Source of the DNA: Nocardioides immobilis
GTDB taxonomy: Bacteria > Actinomycetota > Actinomycetes > Propionibacteriales > Nocardioidaceae
Assembly (NCBI RefSeq): GCF_003515065.1
Contig: NZ_QXGH01000014.1
Coordinates: 1-64,000, forward strand
Reading direction: 5' to 3'
DNA: 64,000 nt
Shown here: positions 1 through 8,049 of the stretch, in pieces
How positions within the stretch are numbered: the stretch's first letter is position 1
How the letters are laid out: every line of letters starts with the position of its first letter
The notes under the pieces: model-generated
Databases searched by the model: none
What the model was told of the DNA's origin: nothing
Seen by the model: only the letters and a program-made list of their open reading frames with translations
Translations under genes and position numbers: made by a program

Positions 1-388
1 GCTTGGCCGCCAGGGTCAGCTTCCCGGTACGGGCGAAGTCACAGTCGATGCCCTCCTCGCCCACCAGCTTCTCCACCGTGTCGATCGCGTCGTCATAGGC
101 CAAGAAGTAGGCCTTCGCCGCCTCCAGGCCGTACCGCTCGATCGCGGTCCGGAACCCGATCGAGAGCCCCGTGGTCGCCATCCCGCCGTTACGGCCCGAG
201 GCCCCCCAGCCCACCGACTCGGCCTCGAAGACCTCCACACTCGCACCCTTCCGAGCCAGGTGCAGCGCCGCGGACAGGCCGGTCAGACCCGCACCCACCA
301 CCGCCACCTCGGCCCGACCACCGACCTCGGTCCGCGACCGATCAGGCCCCTGCGGAGCAGTGTCGAGCCAGTAAGGGGTGAACTTCAT
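1..388 (-). CDS. DAO-family FAD-dependent oxidoreductase, N-terminal part (runs off window)
   Basis: The gene is read leftwards and leaves the window, so only about the first 129 residues are visible. They contain a dinucleotide-binding Rossmann motif (VAVVGAGLTGLSAALHLA, near residues 28-45) and the following SGRNGG segment typical of glycine/D-amino-acid oxidase-like flavoproteins, which oxidise C-N bonds of amines or amino acids to imines. The ATG at 388 is preferred over the one at 394 because AAGGA lies 7-8 bases upstream of 388. It is the last visible gene behind the amino-acid ABC transporter (80-nt gap), which suggests that the imported compound is its substrate. The substrate itself cannot be told. 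Confidence 0.82.
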   Translation of the reverse strand, partial: MKFTPYWLDTAPQGPDRSRTEVGGRAEVAVVGAGLTGLSAALHLARKGASVEVFEAESVGWGASGRNGGMATTGLSIGFRTAIERYGLEAAKAYFLAYDDAIDTVEKLVGEEGIDCDFARTGKLTLAAK

Positions 389-468
389 GAGCATGTCCTT
401 CGACTTGGTGGATTCTTGTCATCTACAGCTACGTCATCGTGGGCCGCGCGCGGCGACCCGCTCGGGGG

Positions 469-1236
469 TCACAGCACCGACTCGAGGAACTTCTGGGTCC
501 TTCGCTCCTTCGGGTTGCACAGGACGTCCTTGGGGGCTCCCTGCTCGACCACCAGCCCGCCGTCCATGAACATCACGGTGTCGGCGACCTCCTTGGCGAA
601 GCCCATCTCATGGGTGGCGATGAGCATGGTCATGCCGCGCTCGGCCAGGTCCTTCATGACGGCGAGCACCTCCCCGACCCGCTCCGGGTCGAGGGCGCTG
701 GTGGGTTCGTCGAAGAGCATGACGTTGGGGTCCATCGCGAGCGAGCGCGCGATCGCCACTCGCTGTTGCTGACCTCCGGAGAGCTGCCACGGGTAGTGGC
801 CGCCGTGCCCCTCGAGCCCGACGCTTGCCAGCAGCGCGTCCGCACGCCGTGCGGCCTCTGCCTTCGGCTTGCCCTTGACGAGCACCGGTCCCGACATGAC
901 GTTCTGTCGCGCCGTCATGTTGGGGAAGAGGTTGAACGACTGGAACACCATGCCGATCCGAGACCGTTGCGCCGCGACCTCCTTGCGCTTCCTGGCGCGG
1001 TACGACGTCGCCGTCTCCCGGAATCCGAGGTCCTCGCCGTTGACGCGCAGGACTCCGCGGTCGACCTCCTCCAGCCCGTTGATGCAGCGGAGCAAGGTGG
1101 ACTTGCCGGACCCGCTCGGCCCGATGACACAGACGATCTGGCCGCAGACGACGTCCAGGTCGATGCTGTCGAGCACCACCCGGTCGCCGAAGCTCTTGCG
1201 CAGACCGCGCGCGAATACTGTTCCGTCACCGTTCAC
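469..1236 (-). CDS. Polar amino-acid ABC transporter, ATP-binding protein (GlnQ/HisP type)
   Basis: This 255-residue ATPase energises uptake by the adjacent permease and lipoprotein. Walker [10 protein letters not shown] is at 39-47, the signature LSGGQQQR at 152-159, Walker B VMLFDEP at 172-178 and the switch His at 209, all intact. Length and motifs match the PAAT family (GlnQ, HisP, ArtP). Its ATG overlaps the permease stop by 4 bases (ATGA), so the two are translationally coupled. The amine-oxidase and HAD neighbours suggest an amine-like or amino-acid-like ligand, but the ATPase does not reveal specificity. Confidence 0.95.
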   Translation of the reverse strand: MNGDGTVFARGLRKSFGDRVVLDSIDLDVVCGQIVCVIGPSGSGKSTLLRCINGLEEVDRGVLRVNGEDLGFRETATSYRARKRKEVAAQRSRIGMVFQSFNLFPNMTARQNVMSGPVLVKGKPKAEAARRADALLASVGLEGHGGHYPWQLSGGQQQRVAIARSLAMDPNVMLFDEPTSALDPERVGEVLAVMKDLAERGMTMLIATHEMGFAKEVADTVMFMDGGLVVEQGAPKDVLCNPKERRTQKFLESVL

Positions 1237-2171
1237 TTGGCATCACCTATGAGTCCGATCTGCGAGGGGACAGGGTCGTTGCCGACCCGGGCCCTGGTGC
1301 GAGAGAACCTCTTCTCGATCAGCGACTGCGGATAGCTCAGGAGCACCGTCATGACCAGGTACCAGACACAGGCCACCAGGAGGAGCGGGATGGTCTGGTA
1401 CGTGCGGGCGTAGACGAGCTGCACGCTCTGCAGCAGCTCCGCGACCCCCAGCACGCTGACCAGTGACGTCTCCTTGAACATCCCGATGAACTGGTTGCCC
1501 GTCGCCGGGACGATCGTGGGCATGGCCTGGGGGATGGTGATCCGCCTCAGCTTCGTCAGCCGGCTCATGCCCAGGGCGTCGGCAGCCTCGATCTGTCCCT
1601 TGTCCACCGACGCGAACCCACCCCGGACGATCTCGGCCTGGTAGGCGGCCTGGTTGAGGGACAGTCCCAGCACCGCCGCCGTCGTCGCGCTGATCAGTCG
1701 GTTGACGTCGATGTCCTGCGAGATGTCGGTGAAGGGGATCCCGATCGCGAGCTCCGGGTAGAGCGCGGCGATGTTGAACCAGAAGATCAGCTGCACCAGC
1801 ACCGGCGTACCTCGGAAGAACGTGAGGTAGGCGCCGGCCAAGATGCGGACCGGCCTGAGCGGAGAGACCCGCAGGACCGCGATGACCACGCCCAGCACGC
1901 TTCCGAAGAACATCGCCGCGAAGGTGAGGACGACGGTCAGGACCAGGCCCCGGATGATCGACGGCGCAGTGAGGTACTGCGCCACGACGTCCCACTGGTA
2001 GTTCTCGTTCGTGACGAGAGTGCGGGTCACCCCGATCGTCACGAGGACACAGACGGCCCAGGCGACGTACTCGAGCGTTCCGCGCCGGTGCACCCGAGGC
2101 TTCGTTGCGGCGTCCTCGTGTCCGTCCGGTTTATGGCGGTCGGTACGGGTCGGTTCTGTCGTGGAGGTCAT
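1233..2171 (-). CDS. Polar amino-acid ABC transporter permease (GlnP/HisM type)
   Basis: A 312-residue inner-membrane permease. After a charged N-terminal tail of about 30 residues come several hydrophobic helices and the cytoplasmic EAA loop (about residues 200-230, containing [17 protein letters not shown]), which docks the ATPase. Only one permease gene is present, so the channel is probably a homodimer, as in several PAAT systems. It starts 3 nt after the stop of the substrate-binding lipoprotein and overlaps the ATPase gene. The long hydrophilic N-terminus is longer than usual, but no better internal start was seen. Confidence 0.94.
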   Translation of the reverse strand: MTSTTEPTRTDRHKPDGHEDAATKPRVHRRGTLEYVAWAVCVLVTIGVTRTLVTNENYQWDVVAQYLTAPSIIRGLVLTVVLTFAAMFFGSVLGVVIAVLRVSPLRPVRILAGAYLTFFRGTPVLVQLIFWFNIAALYPELAIGIPFTDISQDIDVNRLISATTAAVLGLSLNQAAYQAEIVRGGFASVDKGQIEAADALGMSRLTKLRRITIPQAMPTIVPATGNQFIGMFKETSLVSVLGVAELLQSVQLVYARTYQTIPLLLVACVWYLVMTVLLSYPQSLIEKRFSRTRARVGNDPVPSQIGLIGDAK

Positions 2172-2174
2172 GGG

Positions 2175-3107
2175 TCACCTCAAGATCTGCGACTCGGAGA
2201 TCGCGCCGGCGCCCAGACCCCAGCGGTCCAGGGTCGCCTGGTAGGCCGGGGAGTCCATGAGCACCTGCATCGCGGCGTGGAGCGCCTCGGTGAGCGGCGA
2301 GTCCTTGGGCAGCCCCAGGGCGGCGGTGTCGTCGCCCACTTCCTTCACGTACTGCGGCGAGAGCAGCTCGAACGCCTCAGGCTGCTGCTGCGCCGCCCAC
2401 GCCAGCTGCGAGGTGTCGGAGAAGACGCCGTCCAGCCGCTTCGACGAGAGCTGCGTCAACGCACTCTCGACGTTGCCGAGGTTCACGCCCTCGACCGGCT
2501 CCTCGCCGGCGGCCTCGCAGTCCTCGGAGATGAGGGGGAGGTAGTCCTGCTGCTGCGAGCTGCCCGTCATCACGGCGATCTTCTTGCCGCAGATGGACTC
2601 GTCGGCGATGCTCAGGTCCTCGGGGTTGCCCTTCTGCACGATCAGGGACGACCCGGGCGCCCAGTAGGTGATCATGTCCAGGACCTCGAGCCGCTCCGGC
2701 GTGGGAGTCATGTTGGTGGCGGTGAAGTCGTAGCGGCCGGCCGCGATCCCCGGGATCACGCCGTCCCAGGTGACGTTCTTGACCTCGACCTCGAGCCCGA
2801 GCACCTGCGCGAGAAGCGTGGCGATGTCGACGTTGTAGCCGATCGGCGTCTTCTGGTCCTCGGCGAGGAAGGACGTGGGCGGGTAGTGCAGGTCAGCCGC
2901 CATGGTGATCACGCCGGCCTCCTTGATGTCCGCCGGCAGCAGAGCGATCGCCGCGTCATCAGGCTTCACCTCCGCCGAGATGTCCTCGAAGCTGCCCTTC
3001 GCACCCGATGCCTCGTCGCTCGACGACGCGGTACCGCCACACGCGCTGGCCGCGATCAGCAGCAGCGATCCGAGGCCTGCCGCCGCGGTAGCTCTCAACT
3101 TGTTCAT
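2175..3107 (-). CDS. Polar amino-acid ABC transporter, substrate-binding lipoprotein
   Basis: A 310-residue solute-binding protein of the SBP_bac_3 family, anchored outside the membrane. The N-terminus is a lipoprotein signal peptide with lipobox ASAC, Cys23 being the acylation site. The ATG at 3107 is chosen because AGGAGG lies about 9 bases upstream and the signal peptide begins there; an in-frame start at 3224 would add 39 residues that do not look like a leader. The two-lobed fold is suggested by YPPTSF-, GYNVDIA- and TPERLE-like stretches. The ligand is not predictable. It lies 170 nt behind the HAD gene, in the same direction. Confidence 0.92.
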   Translation of the reverse strand: MNKLRATAAAGLGSLLLIAASACGGTASSSDEASGAKGSFEDISAEVKPDDAAIALLPADIKEAGVITMAADLHYPPTSFLAEDQKTPIGYNVDIATLLAQVLGLEVEVKNVTWDGVIPGIAAGRYDFTATNMTPTPERLEVLDMITYWAPGSSLIVQKGNPEDLSIADESICGKKIAVMTGSSQQQDYLPLISEDCEAAGEEPVEGVNLGNVESALTQLSSKRLDGVFSDTSQLAWAAQQQPEAFELLSPQYVKEVGDDTAALGLPKDSPLTEALHAAMQVLMDSPAYQATLDRWGLGAGAISESQILR

Positions 3108-3198
3108 GCTCTTGTGCCTCCTGGTTTTGGGCATAGGGATGTTCATCAGTTGCCGGCAGAGACTCCGGAGGAGCCGCCATCGACGGGGAGATTCCTGG

Positions 3199-3253
3199 CC
3201 GCCCTGCACAGGGCGGTTCTTCACGACGCCGGGCAGGCGTCAGCGCCTGCCCG
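3199..3253. terminator. Two GC-rich hairpins between HAD gene and transporter genes
   Basis: Two perfect inverted repeats lie back to back. CCGCCCTG/CAGGGCGG (8-bp stem, 2-nt loop) is at 3199-3216, and CGGGCAGGCG/CGCCTGCCCG (10-bp stem, 4-nt loop) at 3230-3253. They follow the HAD stop codon in the direction of transcription and precede the lipoprotein ribosome site. Neither has a T tract, so they may be an attenuator, an RNA-stability element or a weak terminator that sets the HAD-to-transporter ratio. Confidence 0.6.
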
Positions 3254-3277
3254 TGCGAGGCGGGCGGCGGGAAGCGG

Positions 3278-3952
3278 TCAGATGCCGAGCAGGGTGTTGA
3301 GCTCGTCGAGGGACTTGACCACCGTGAGGTCGTAGCCCGGCGGGACCGGGTCGTAGCCGCGGTCCAGCAGCACGAGGTTGCGGAAGCCCATGTCGTGCAT
3401 CGGCAGCGGGTCGTAGCGGGTGTGCGACGAGACGTGCACGAAGTCCTCGGGCTTGGCGTCCAGCTGCTCGAGCATGTACTCGAACGCGCCGTAGCGGGGC
3501 TTGTAGTAGCCGGCCTGCTCGGCGGTGTAGACGGCGTGGAAGTCCGCCTCGAGCCGCGGCACGCTCTCGGCGAGGAAGGAGTCGTCGGCGTTGGAGAGGA
3601 TCACCAGCTTGTAGTGCTCGCCCATCTTCTTCAGCGGCGCGACCACGTCCGGGTGCGGGCCCCAGCTCCGCACGCCCTCGGCGAAACGCTTCCCCGCGGC
3701 GGGGTCGGACTCGATCCCCCACTTGCGGCAGATCCGGTCGAAGGAGTCCTGGAGCACCTGCTCGTAGGGGTAGTACTCACCGCAGACCTGGTCGTAGCGG
3801 TAGCCGCGGAACTCCTTGACGAACTGGTCCCACTGCTCGGCAGGGATCTGGTCGCCGACGAGCTCCTTGGTGATGGGGGTCATCGGCCAGCTGATCAGGG
3901 TGCCGTAGCAGTCGAAGGAGACGTACTTGGGGCGGAATGTGGGCTGGGTCAT
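3278..3952 (-). CDS. Type II haloacid-dehalogenase-like HAD hydrolase (copy 1)
   Basis: A 224-residue HAD-superfamily protein. The nucleophile motif is FDCYGTL (Asp14, Thr18), with a Tyr two residues after the Asp, as in L-2-haloacid dehalogenases; HAD phosphatases have a second Asp there. Motif II is LSNAD, the Lys motif YYKPR, and the C-terminal acidic motif lies in VSSHTRYD. The N of the dehalogenase SSN(A/P)xD box is replaced by H/T and the spacing is one residue longer, so true dehalogenation is unproven. It differs from the copy at 10515-11189 at about 16 of 224 positions. It heads the transporter operon and appears to be leaderless. Confidence 0.9.
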   Translation of the reverse strand: MTQPTFRPKYVSFDCYGTLISWPMTPITKELVGDQIPAEQWDQFVKEFRGYRYDQVCGEYYPYEQVLQDSFDRICRKWGIESDPAAGKRFAEGVRSWGPHPDVVAPLKKMGEHYKLVILSNADDSFLAESVPRLEADFHAVYTAEQAGYYKPRYGAFEYMLEQLDAKPEDFVHVSSHTRYDPLPMHDMGFRNLVLLDRGYDPVPPGYDLTVVKSLDELNTLLGI

Positions 3953-3959
3953 ACGGGCA

Positions 3960-3989
3960 AGCGTAGGTCTGCAGATTGACGATTGTCAA
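3960..3989 (-). promoter_or_regulatory. Leaderless promoter of HAD copy 1 / transporter operon
   Basis: On the minus strand a consensus -35 TTGACA (3989-3984) is followed after 18 nt by TACGCT (3965-3960), a TANNNT-type -10. The ATG at 3952 begins 8 nt after the -10, about where transcription should start, and no ribosome site precedes it, so the mRNA is probably leaderless. The -35 lies inside the palindrome at 3981-3994. Confidence 0.6.
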
Positions 3990-3994
3990 CAATC
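3981..3994. promoter_or_regulatory. Operator-like palindrome GATTGTCAACAATC
   Basis: A 6-bp inverted repeat GATTGT/ACAATC with a 2-nt centre. The same 14-mer occurs at 18785-18798, and a variant with centre CG at 18757-18770, both upstream of another HAD gene. The TTGTNNACAA shape fits the operators of FCD-type GntR regulators, and one such regulator is encoded at 17346-18002. The site covers the -35 of the HAD promoter and touches the -35 of the divergent arsR-type gene. Confidence 0.7.
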
Positions 3995-4024
3995 TTGCGT
4001 CAGTCCACCTTGTGCGGTTACTAT
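3995..4024 (+). promoter_or_regulatory. Leaderless promoter of the arsR-type gene
   Basis: TTGCGT (3995-4000), an 18-nt spacer and TACTAT (4019-4024) form a plausible -35/-10 pair. The start codon at 4031 lies 7 bases beyond the -10, so transcription and translation probably begin at about the same base. The -35 abuts the palindrome at 3981-3994. Confidence 0.5.
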
Positions 4025-4030
4025 CTACGT

Positions 4031-4414
4031 ATGCGCGCAGATTCGCAACCACATGAGGCAATGCCTGAGCAGGAGAAGGTCGACCTCGCGGTCGAGATCT
4101 TCCGGATGCTGTCGGACTCCACCCGCGTCAGGCTCCTGTGGGCCCTGCTCGACGGCGAGCGGTCGGTCAACGAGCTCGCCGAAGCGGTGAAGAAGGCGCC
4201 GGCGGGCGTCTCCCAGCACCTGGCCAAGCTGCGGCTGGCGCGGCTCGTGCGAACGCGCCGCCAGGCGAACCAGATCTTCTACCGGATCGACAACTCCCAC
4301 GTTCGGCAGCTGGTGGAGGACGCGATCTACCACGCGGAGCACAGCGCGGGGGGCATCCCCGAGCACCACCGGGCCAAGGCGGACGTCAGTGAGCTTCGCA
4401 GAGCCGACCAGTAA
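4031..4414 (+). CDS. ArsR/SmtB-family metal-responsive repressor
   Basis: A 127-residue winged-helix repressor. The recognition helix lies in APAGVSQHLAKLRLARLV and the wing in TRRQANQIFYRID. The C-terminal helix carries NSHVRQLVEDAIYHAEH, which aligns with the alpha-5 metal site of CzrA/SmtB (D-x-H-x10-H-x-x-H/E), except that the first Asp is Asn. Zn, Co or Ni sensing is therefore likely. The gene lies 47 nt upstream of a CDF metal exporter in the same direction, the classical sensor/exporter pairing. The start at 4031 fits the leaderless promoter; an upstream in-frame start at 3983 would include the operator. Confidence 0.9.
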   Translation: MRADSQPHEAMPEQEKVDLAVEIFRMLSDSTRVRLLWALLDGERSVNELAEAVKKAPAGVSQHLAKLRLARLVRTRRQANQIFYRIDNSHVRQLVEDAIYHAEHSAGGIPEHHRAKADVSELRRADQ

Positions 4415-4461
4415 CCGGCTCCGACCCGTCACCTGAGCTTCACGAGCAAAGAGAGAGCGAC

Positions 4462-5583
4462 ATGAGCAACGCAGCACACGACCACGGGCATGGCCACGGG
4501 CACGGCCACGGCCACGGCCACGGAGACCACGGTGACCACGACCACGGGTCGGGCGTGTGGGCGAAGATCAAGCACATCGTGGTGCCCCACTCCCACGACT
4601 CCAACGAGGCCATCCAGTCGGCCGAGGAGTCCAGCAACGAGGGCATCCGGGCGGCCTGGATCGGCCTGGCCGGCATGGGCGCCACCGCGATCCTGCAGGT
4701 CTTCATCGTCGCGATCTCCGGATCGATCGCCCTGCTGGCCGACACCCTGCACAACGTGGGTCACGCGGCCACCACGATCCCGCTGATCATCGCGTTCCGG
4801 ATCGGACAGCGCGCCGCGACCAAGAAGTACAGCTACGGCTACCGTCGCGCCGAGGACCTGGTCGGTCTCTTCATCTCACTCATCATCGCCCTGTCCGCAG
4901 GGCTGATCATCTGGGAGTCCGTCAACGCACTGGTGAACCCGCGTGAGCTCACCAACCTGTGGTGGGTATTCGCTGCCGGCCTGGTCGGCGCCGGCGGCAA
5001 CGAGCTGGTCGCCGTCTACCGGATCCGCGCCGGGAAGCGGATCGGCTCCGCCGCGCTCATCGCCGAGGGCCAGCACGCCCGCGCCGACGGCTTCACCTCG
5101 ATCGCGGTCGTCGTCGGAGTGATCGGCGTGTGGCTCGGTTTCGAGCAGGCCGACGCCATCATCGGATTCCTCATCGCGGCCGCGATCCTGTGGATCCTCG
5201 TCAGCTCCGTGCGGACCACGGGCCGCCGGCTGATGGACGGCGTCGACGACGATGTCATCGACCAGCTGACCGAGGTCATCACCTCCACTCCGGGCGTCAT
5301 CAGCGTTGGACGGGTCCGTGCCCGCTGGAGCGGTCACCGTCTCGAGGCTGACGCCAACGTCGCCGTGGACTCCCGGCTCACCGTCCTGGAGAGCCACGCG
5401 CTCGCCGAGAAGATCGAGCACAACGTGCTGCACACGGTCGCCCACGTCGAGAACGTCGTCATCCACGTCAACCCCGTCGTCGACGGTGTCGAGCCCCCGG
5501 AGCTGCACGAGCTGACCCACCACCACACCAGTGCGGCGGCACGCCAGGAGTACCTCAGCCGCCAGGCAGCCCACCGGTCCTGA
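4462..5583 (+). CDS. Cation diffusion facilitator (CDF) metal exporter
   Basis: A 373-residue six-helix transporter that exports divalent metal (Zn, Co or Cd type) in exchange for protons. The first 30 residues are very His-rich (alternating HG repeats), a common metal-buffering tail. Transport-site residues are visible in TM2 (ADTLHNVGH) and TM5 (HARADGF, H-x-x-x-D). The C-terminal domain (about 285-345) has the ferredoxin-like CDF fold, and another His cluster (THHHTS) follows. It lies downstream of the ArsR-type gene and 45 nt before a HAD gene on the same strand, so the HAD gene may be co-transcribed. The exact metal is not predictable. Confidence 0.93.
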   Translation: MSNAAHDHGHGHGHGHGHGHGDHGDHDHGSGVWAKIKHIVVPHSHDSNEAIQSAEESSNEGIRAAWIGLAGMGATAILQVFIVAISGSIALLADTLHNVGHAATTIPLIIAFRIGQRAATKKYSYGYRRAEDLVGLFISLIIALSAGLIIWESVNALVNPRELTNLWWVFAAGLVGAGGNELVAVYRIRAGKRIGSAALIAEGQHARADGFTSIAVVVGVIGVWLGFEQADAIIGFLIAAAILWILVSSVRTTGRRLMDGVDDDVIDQLTEVITSTPGVISVGRVRARWSGHRLEADANVAVDSRLTVLESHALAEKIEHNVLHTVAHVENVVIHVNPVVDGVEPPELHELTHHHTSAAARQEYLSRQAAHRS

Positions 5584-5628
5584 CCGACCAACGAGAGAAA
5601 CCGACGAGGACCAAGGAGTACTTCGCAC

Positions 5629-6297
5629 ATGCTCGACTTCGAACCGAAGTTCATCACCTTCGACTGCTACGGCACCCTGACCGCGTTCGGGATGTCCGCG
5701 GTGACCCGCGAGCTGGTCGCAGACCGCGTGCCGGCGGAGCGGATGGAGGACTTCCTCGACGACTTCGAGGCATTCCGGATCGACGAGGTCCTCGGCGCCT
5801 ACAAGCCGTACCACCAGGTGATCAACGACGCCCTGGCTCGGACCGCGAAGCTGTGGGGGATCGAGCACCGCGACAGCGACGGAAGGGCGATCTACGAGTC
5901 GGTGCCGTCCTGGGGCCCGCACCCCGACGTACCGGAGCCGCTGGCCGCCCTGGCGGAGCGGTATCCGCTGGTCATCCTCTGCAACGCTGCCGACGAGCAG
6001 ATCCAGAGCAACGTCGACAAGCTCGGCGCGCCGTTCCATGCCGTCTACACCGCCGAGCAGGCGCAAGCCTACAAGCCCCGGCTCCAGGCGTTCGAGTACA
6101 TGCTCGACCAGCTCGGCGTCGGGCCGCAGGACATCCTGCACGTCTCCTCCAGCCTGCGCTACGACCTGATGCCGGCCCACGACCTGCGGGTGAGCAACAA
6201 GGTCTACGTCAACCGGGGCTACGAACCCAGCACGCCCTACTACGGCTACCACGAGGTCTCCGACATCGCCGGCCTCGCGGCACTCCTCGACGTCTGA
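5629..6297 (+). CDS. Type II haloacid-dehalogenase-like HAD hydrolase (copy 2)
   Basis: A 222-residue HAD protein with nucleophile motif FDCYGTL (Asp13), LCNAAD for motif II, YKPRLQ for the Lys motif and VSSSLRYD near residue 170. As in copies 1 and 3, the residue two after the nucleophile is Tyr, not Asp, so a sugar- or acyl-phosphatase role is unlikely. It is clearly diverged from copies 1 and 3 (roughly half identical by eye). GAGGACCAAGGAG precedes the ATG. It follows the CDF gene by 45 nt and a small unknown gene by 93 nt. The physiological substrate is unknown. Confidence 0.88.
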   Translation: MLDFEPKFITFDCYGTLTAFGMSAVTRELVADRVPAERMEDFLDDFEAFRIDEVLGAYKPYHQVINDALARTAKLWGIEHRDSDGRAIYESVPSWGPHPDVPEPLAALAERYPLVILCNAADEQIQSNVDKLGAPFHAVYTAEQAQAYKPRLQAFEYMLDQLGVGPQDILHVSSSLRYDLMPAHDLRVSNKVYVNRGYEPSTPYYGYHEVSDIAGLAALLDV

Positions 6298-6390
6298 CGC
6301 CCCGGCCCGGGCGCGGGACTCCAGATCCCTCGCCCGAGCCGGTCCACCCCCACCTGCGGCCCAGGCCGCAACCCGAACGAGAGGAAGCAC

Positions 6391-6816
6391 ATGGATCGCA
6401 AGCGCCGCGACATCTTCATCAACGTCGCCAAGCCCGGCCACGGGGACGAAGCAAGGAAGTACCTCGGCGAGTGGCTCCGCTCGCTCGACGGCCACCCCGG
6501 ATACCTCGGCGGCTCGGTGCTCGAGGAGGTCGCCGGCGAGCTGCTGCCCGACACCGTGGTGCTGATTCTGGAGTTCGAGTCCACCGAGGCTGCCCGAGCG
6601 CTCTGGCCCAAGATCGAGAGCACGATCAACCCGCTCTACCCCGACGACAAGAGCGACAAGACCCCCGACCAGGGACCCGCCTTCTTCGACGGCACCAAGG
6701 ACGCCGTCGCCGCCGGCGGCGAGGTCCCGCTGAAGTTCACCCGGGGAGACGGCCTCTTCGCTCGGATGCTCCACGTCCACGCAGCCGTCGTGGAGGAAGT
6801 CGCTGCTTCGGCCTGA
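6391..6816 (+). CDS. Hypothetical protein, possible dimeric alpha/beta-barrel (ABM-like)
   Basis: A 141-residue soluble protein with no signal peptide. It begins DIFINVAKPGHGDEARKYLGEWL, continues through a Gly-rich turn (PGYLGGSVLEE), and has a strand-like VVLILEFES followed by EAARALWPKIE. This pattern resembles antibiotic-biosynthesis-monooxygenase-like ferredoxin barrels, but that is a guess from pattern alone. AGAGGAAG lies 8 nt upstream of the ATG. It follows HAD copy 2 on the same strand and converges on the ROK regulator gene (36-nt gap). Function unknown. Confidence 0.7.
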   Translation: MDRKRRDIFINVAKPGHGDEARKYLGEWLRSLDGHPGYLGGSVLEEVAGELLPDTVVLILEFESTEAARALWPKIESTINPLYPDDKSDKTPDQGPAFFDGTKDAVAAGGEVPLKFTRGDGLFARMLHVHAAVVEEVAASA

Positions 6817-6852
6817 GCACGGACTGGCGCTGCGTCGTCCGCGGCCACCGTC

Positions 6853-8022
6853 TCAGAAGGCGGGCACAGCCTGTTCCGCAGGCCGGCTCTGGCGACGCGA
6901 TTCCAGCACCGCGACCCGCAGCCGGTTCCGAGCCGCCCGCAGGCCGGCGTACACCGCTCCCTGCGCCACGGACAGACCGAGCACCTGGGTCGGCGCCTTC
7001 ACCTCCGGGGCCGAGGGAAGGCTGTCGTCCAGCCGTCGTCGTACGTCGGGAAGGACCTCGTCGACGAGCGGCTGCAGTCGACCCACCAGGAAGACCGTCT
7101 CCGGATCCATCGTCACGGCTACGGCACTGACAGCGGTAGCCACCGCCGTGGCGAACGCATCCAGCACCTCGGTGCGCGACTCCTCCTCTTGCGGTTGCAG
7201 CCACAGGTCCTCGACGCGATCCAGCTGGAGCCCCCGCCCGCGCGCGAACCGAAGCAGGCCGCTCGTGCTCAACAGGCCGTCGAGGGGCTCGTCGCCGACC
7301 CCGGAGAAGAGCACGCCGATGTCGCCGAAGGCAGGCGTGCGTCCCCGGACGAGCTCGTGGTCCGTGCAGCTGGCGAAGTTCAGGATGCTGCTCAGGCTGA
7401 AGAGCGCGGCATCGCGGAGAGTGGCGTCCTCGGTGAGGATCCGGAGCAGGGACGCGTTGGCGTCACTGTCGAGGCGCACGGGCGCGTCGACCAGGTCGGC
7501 GAGGGCTCGCTGGAGGCCGGAGCCCGCGAAGGCCTTCATCGCCTCCCCCGAACCGAAGAACTCCGTGCCGGCCAGCACACGGCCGGGCATCGCAACGACC
7601 ACCTGGCGCAGCGGCCCCTCTGCGGACCTGCCGGCTTCCGCCACCAGGCCGACCAGCCAGCGGGCGGCCTCGCTGATCCCTTGGTGGTCCCCGGTGGGCA
7701 CCAGCACGTGCTGCACCTCGCGACCGACGAGATCGGCCACCAGGACGCAGGTGCTCTGCACGCCGAAGCTGATGCCGACGACGTGTCCCGTCGTGCCCGG
7801 AACGTCTAGGTAGGTGGACCGGCGGCCGCGGCCGGCGACCTCGTCCACTCCCCCGTCGACGACGAAGCCGTCCGCCCGGAGCTCCTCCACTGCTCGCGAC
7901 ACCGTGGCCTTGCTCAAGCCGGTCAGCTCGATGAGCTCGTTGCGTGTCAGCGGGGCACGGGAAAGCACCACATCGAGGACCGACGCCTTGTTGTAGTCGC
8001 GCGACGTGGGGTTGCTGGTCAC
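6853..8022 (-). CDS. ROK-family transcriptional regulator
   Basis: A 389-residue regulator with an N-terminal winged helix-turn-helix (about 25-65: LTRNELIELTGLSKATVSRA) and a C-terminal ROK domain that begins near 85. The ROK zinc-cysteine motif and kinase signature are not evident, so it is a regulator rather than a sugar kinase. It starts 27 nt behind the kinase gene and is probably the last gene of the operon HAD-class III PLP enzyme-kinase-ROK. ROK repressors usually sense sugars or sugar phosphates, which hints that a phosphorylated or sugar-like intermediate matters here. Confidence 0.9.
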   Translation of the reverse strand: MTSNPTSRDYNKASVLDVVLSRAPLTRNELIELTGLSKATVSRAVEELRADGFVVDGGVDEVAGRGRRSTYLDVPGTTGHVVGISFGVQSTCVLVADLVGREVQHVLVPTGDHQGISEAARWLVGLVAEAGRSAEGPLRQVVVAMPGRVLAGTEFFGSGEAMKAFAGSGLQRALADLVDAPVRLDSDANASLLRILTEDATLRDAALFSLSSILNFASCTDHELVRGRTPAFGDIGVLFSGVGDEPLDGLLSTSGLLRFARGRGLQLDRVEDLWLQPQEEESRTEVLDAFATAVATAVSAVAVTMDPETVFLVGRLQPLVDEVLPDVRRRLDDSLPSAPEVKAPTQVLGLSVAQGAVYAGLRAARNRLRVAVLESRRQSRPAEQAVPAF

Positions 8023-8049
8023 CCGACGACCCTATCGACGGTGGGCCGT

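Noticed and set aside
3278..3952. Naming the HAD genes as confirmed haloacid dehalogenases
   Set aside because: The nucleophile motif fits, but the last active-site box differs and no halogenated-substrate context is present.
4876..6780. A 634-residue minus-strand open frame opposite the CDF and HAD genes
   Set aside because: It is antisense to well-supported genes, is low-complexity and has no recognisable domain.
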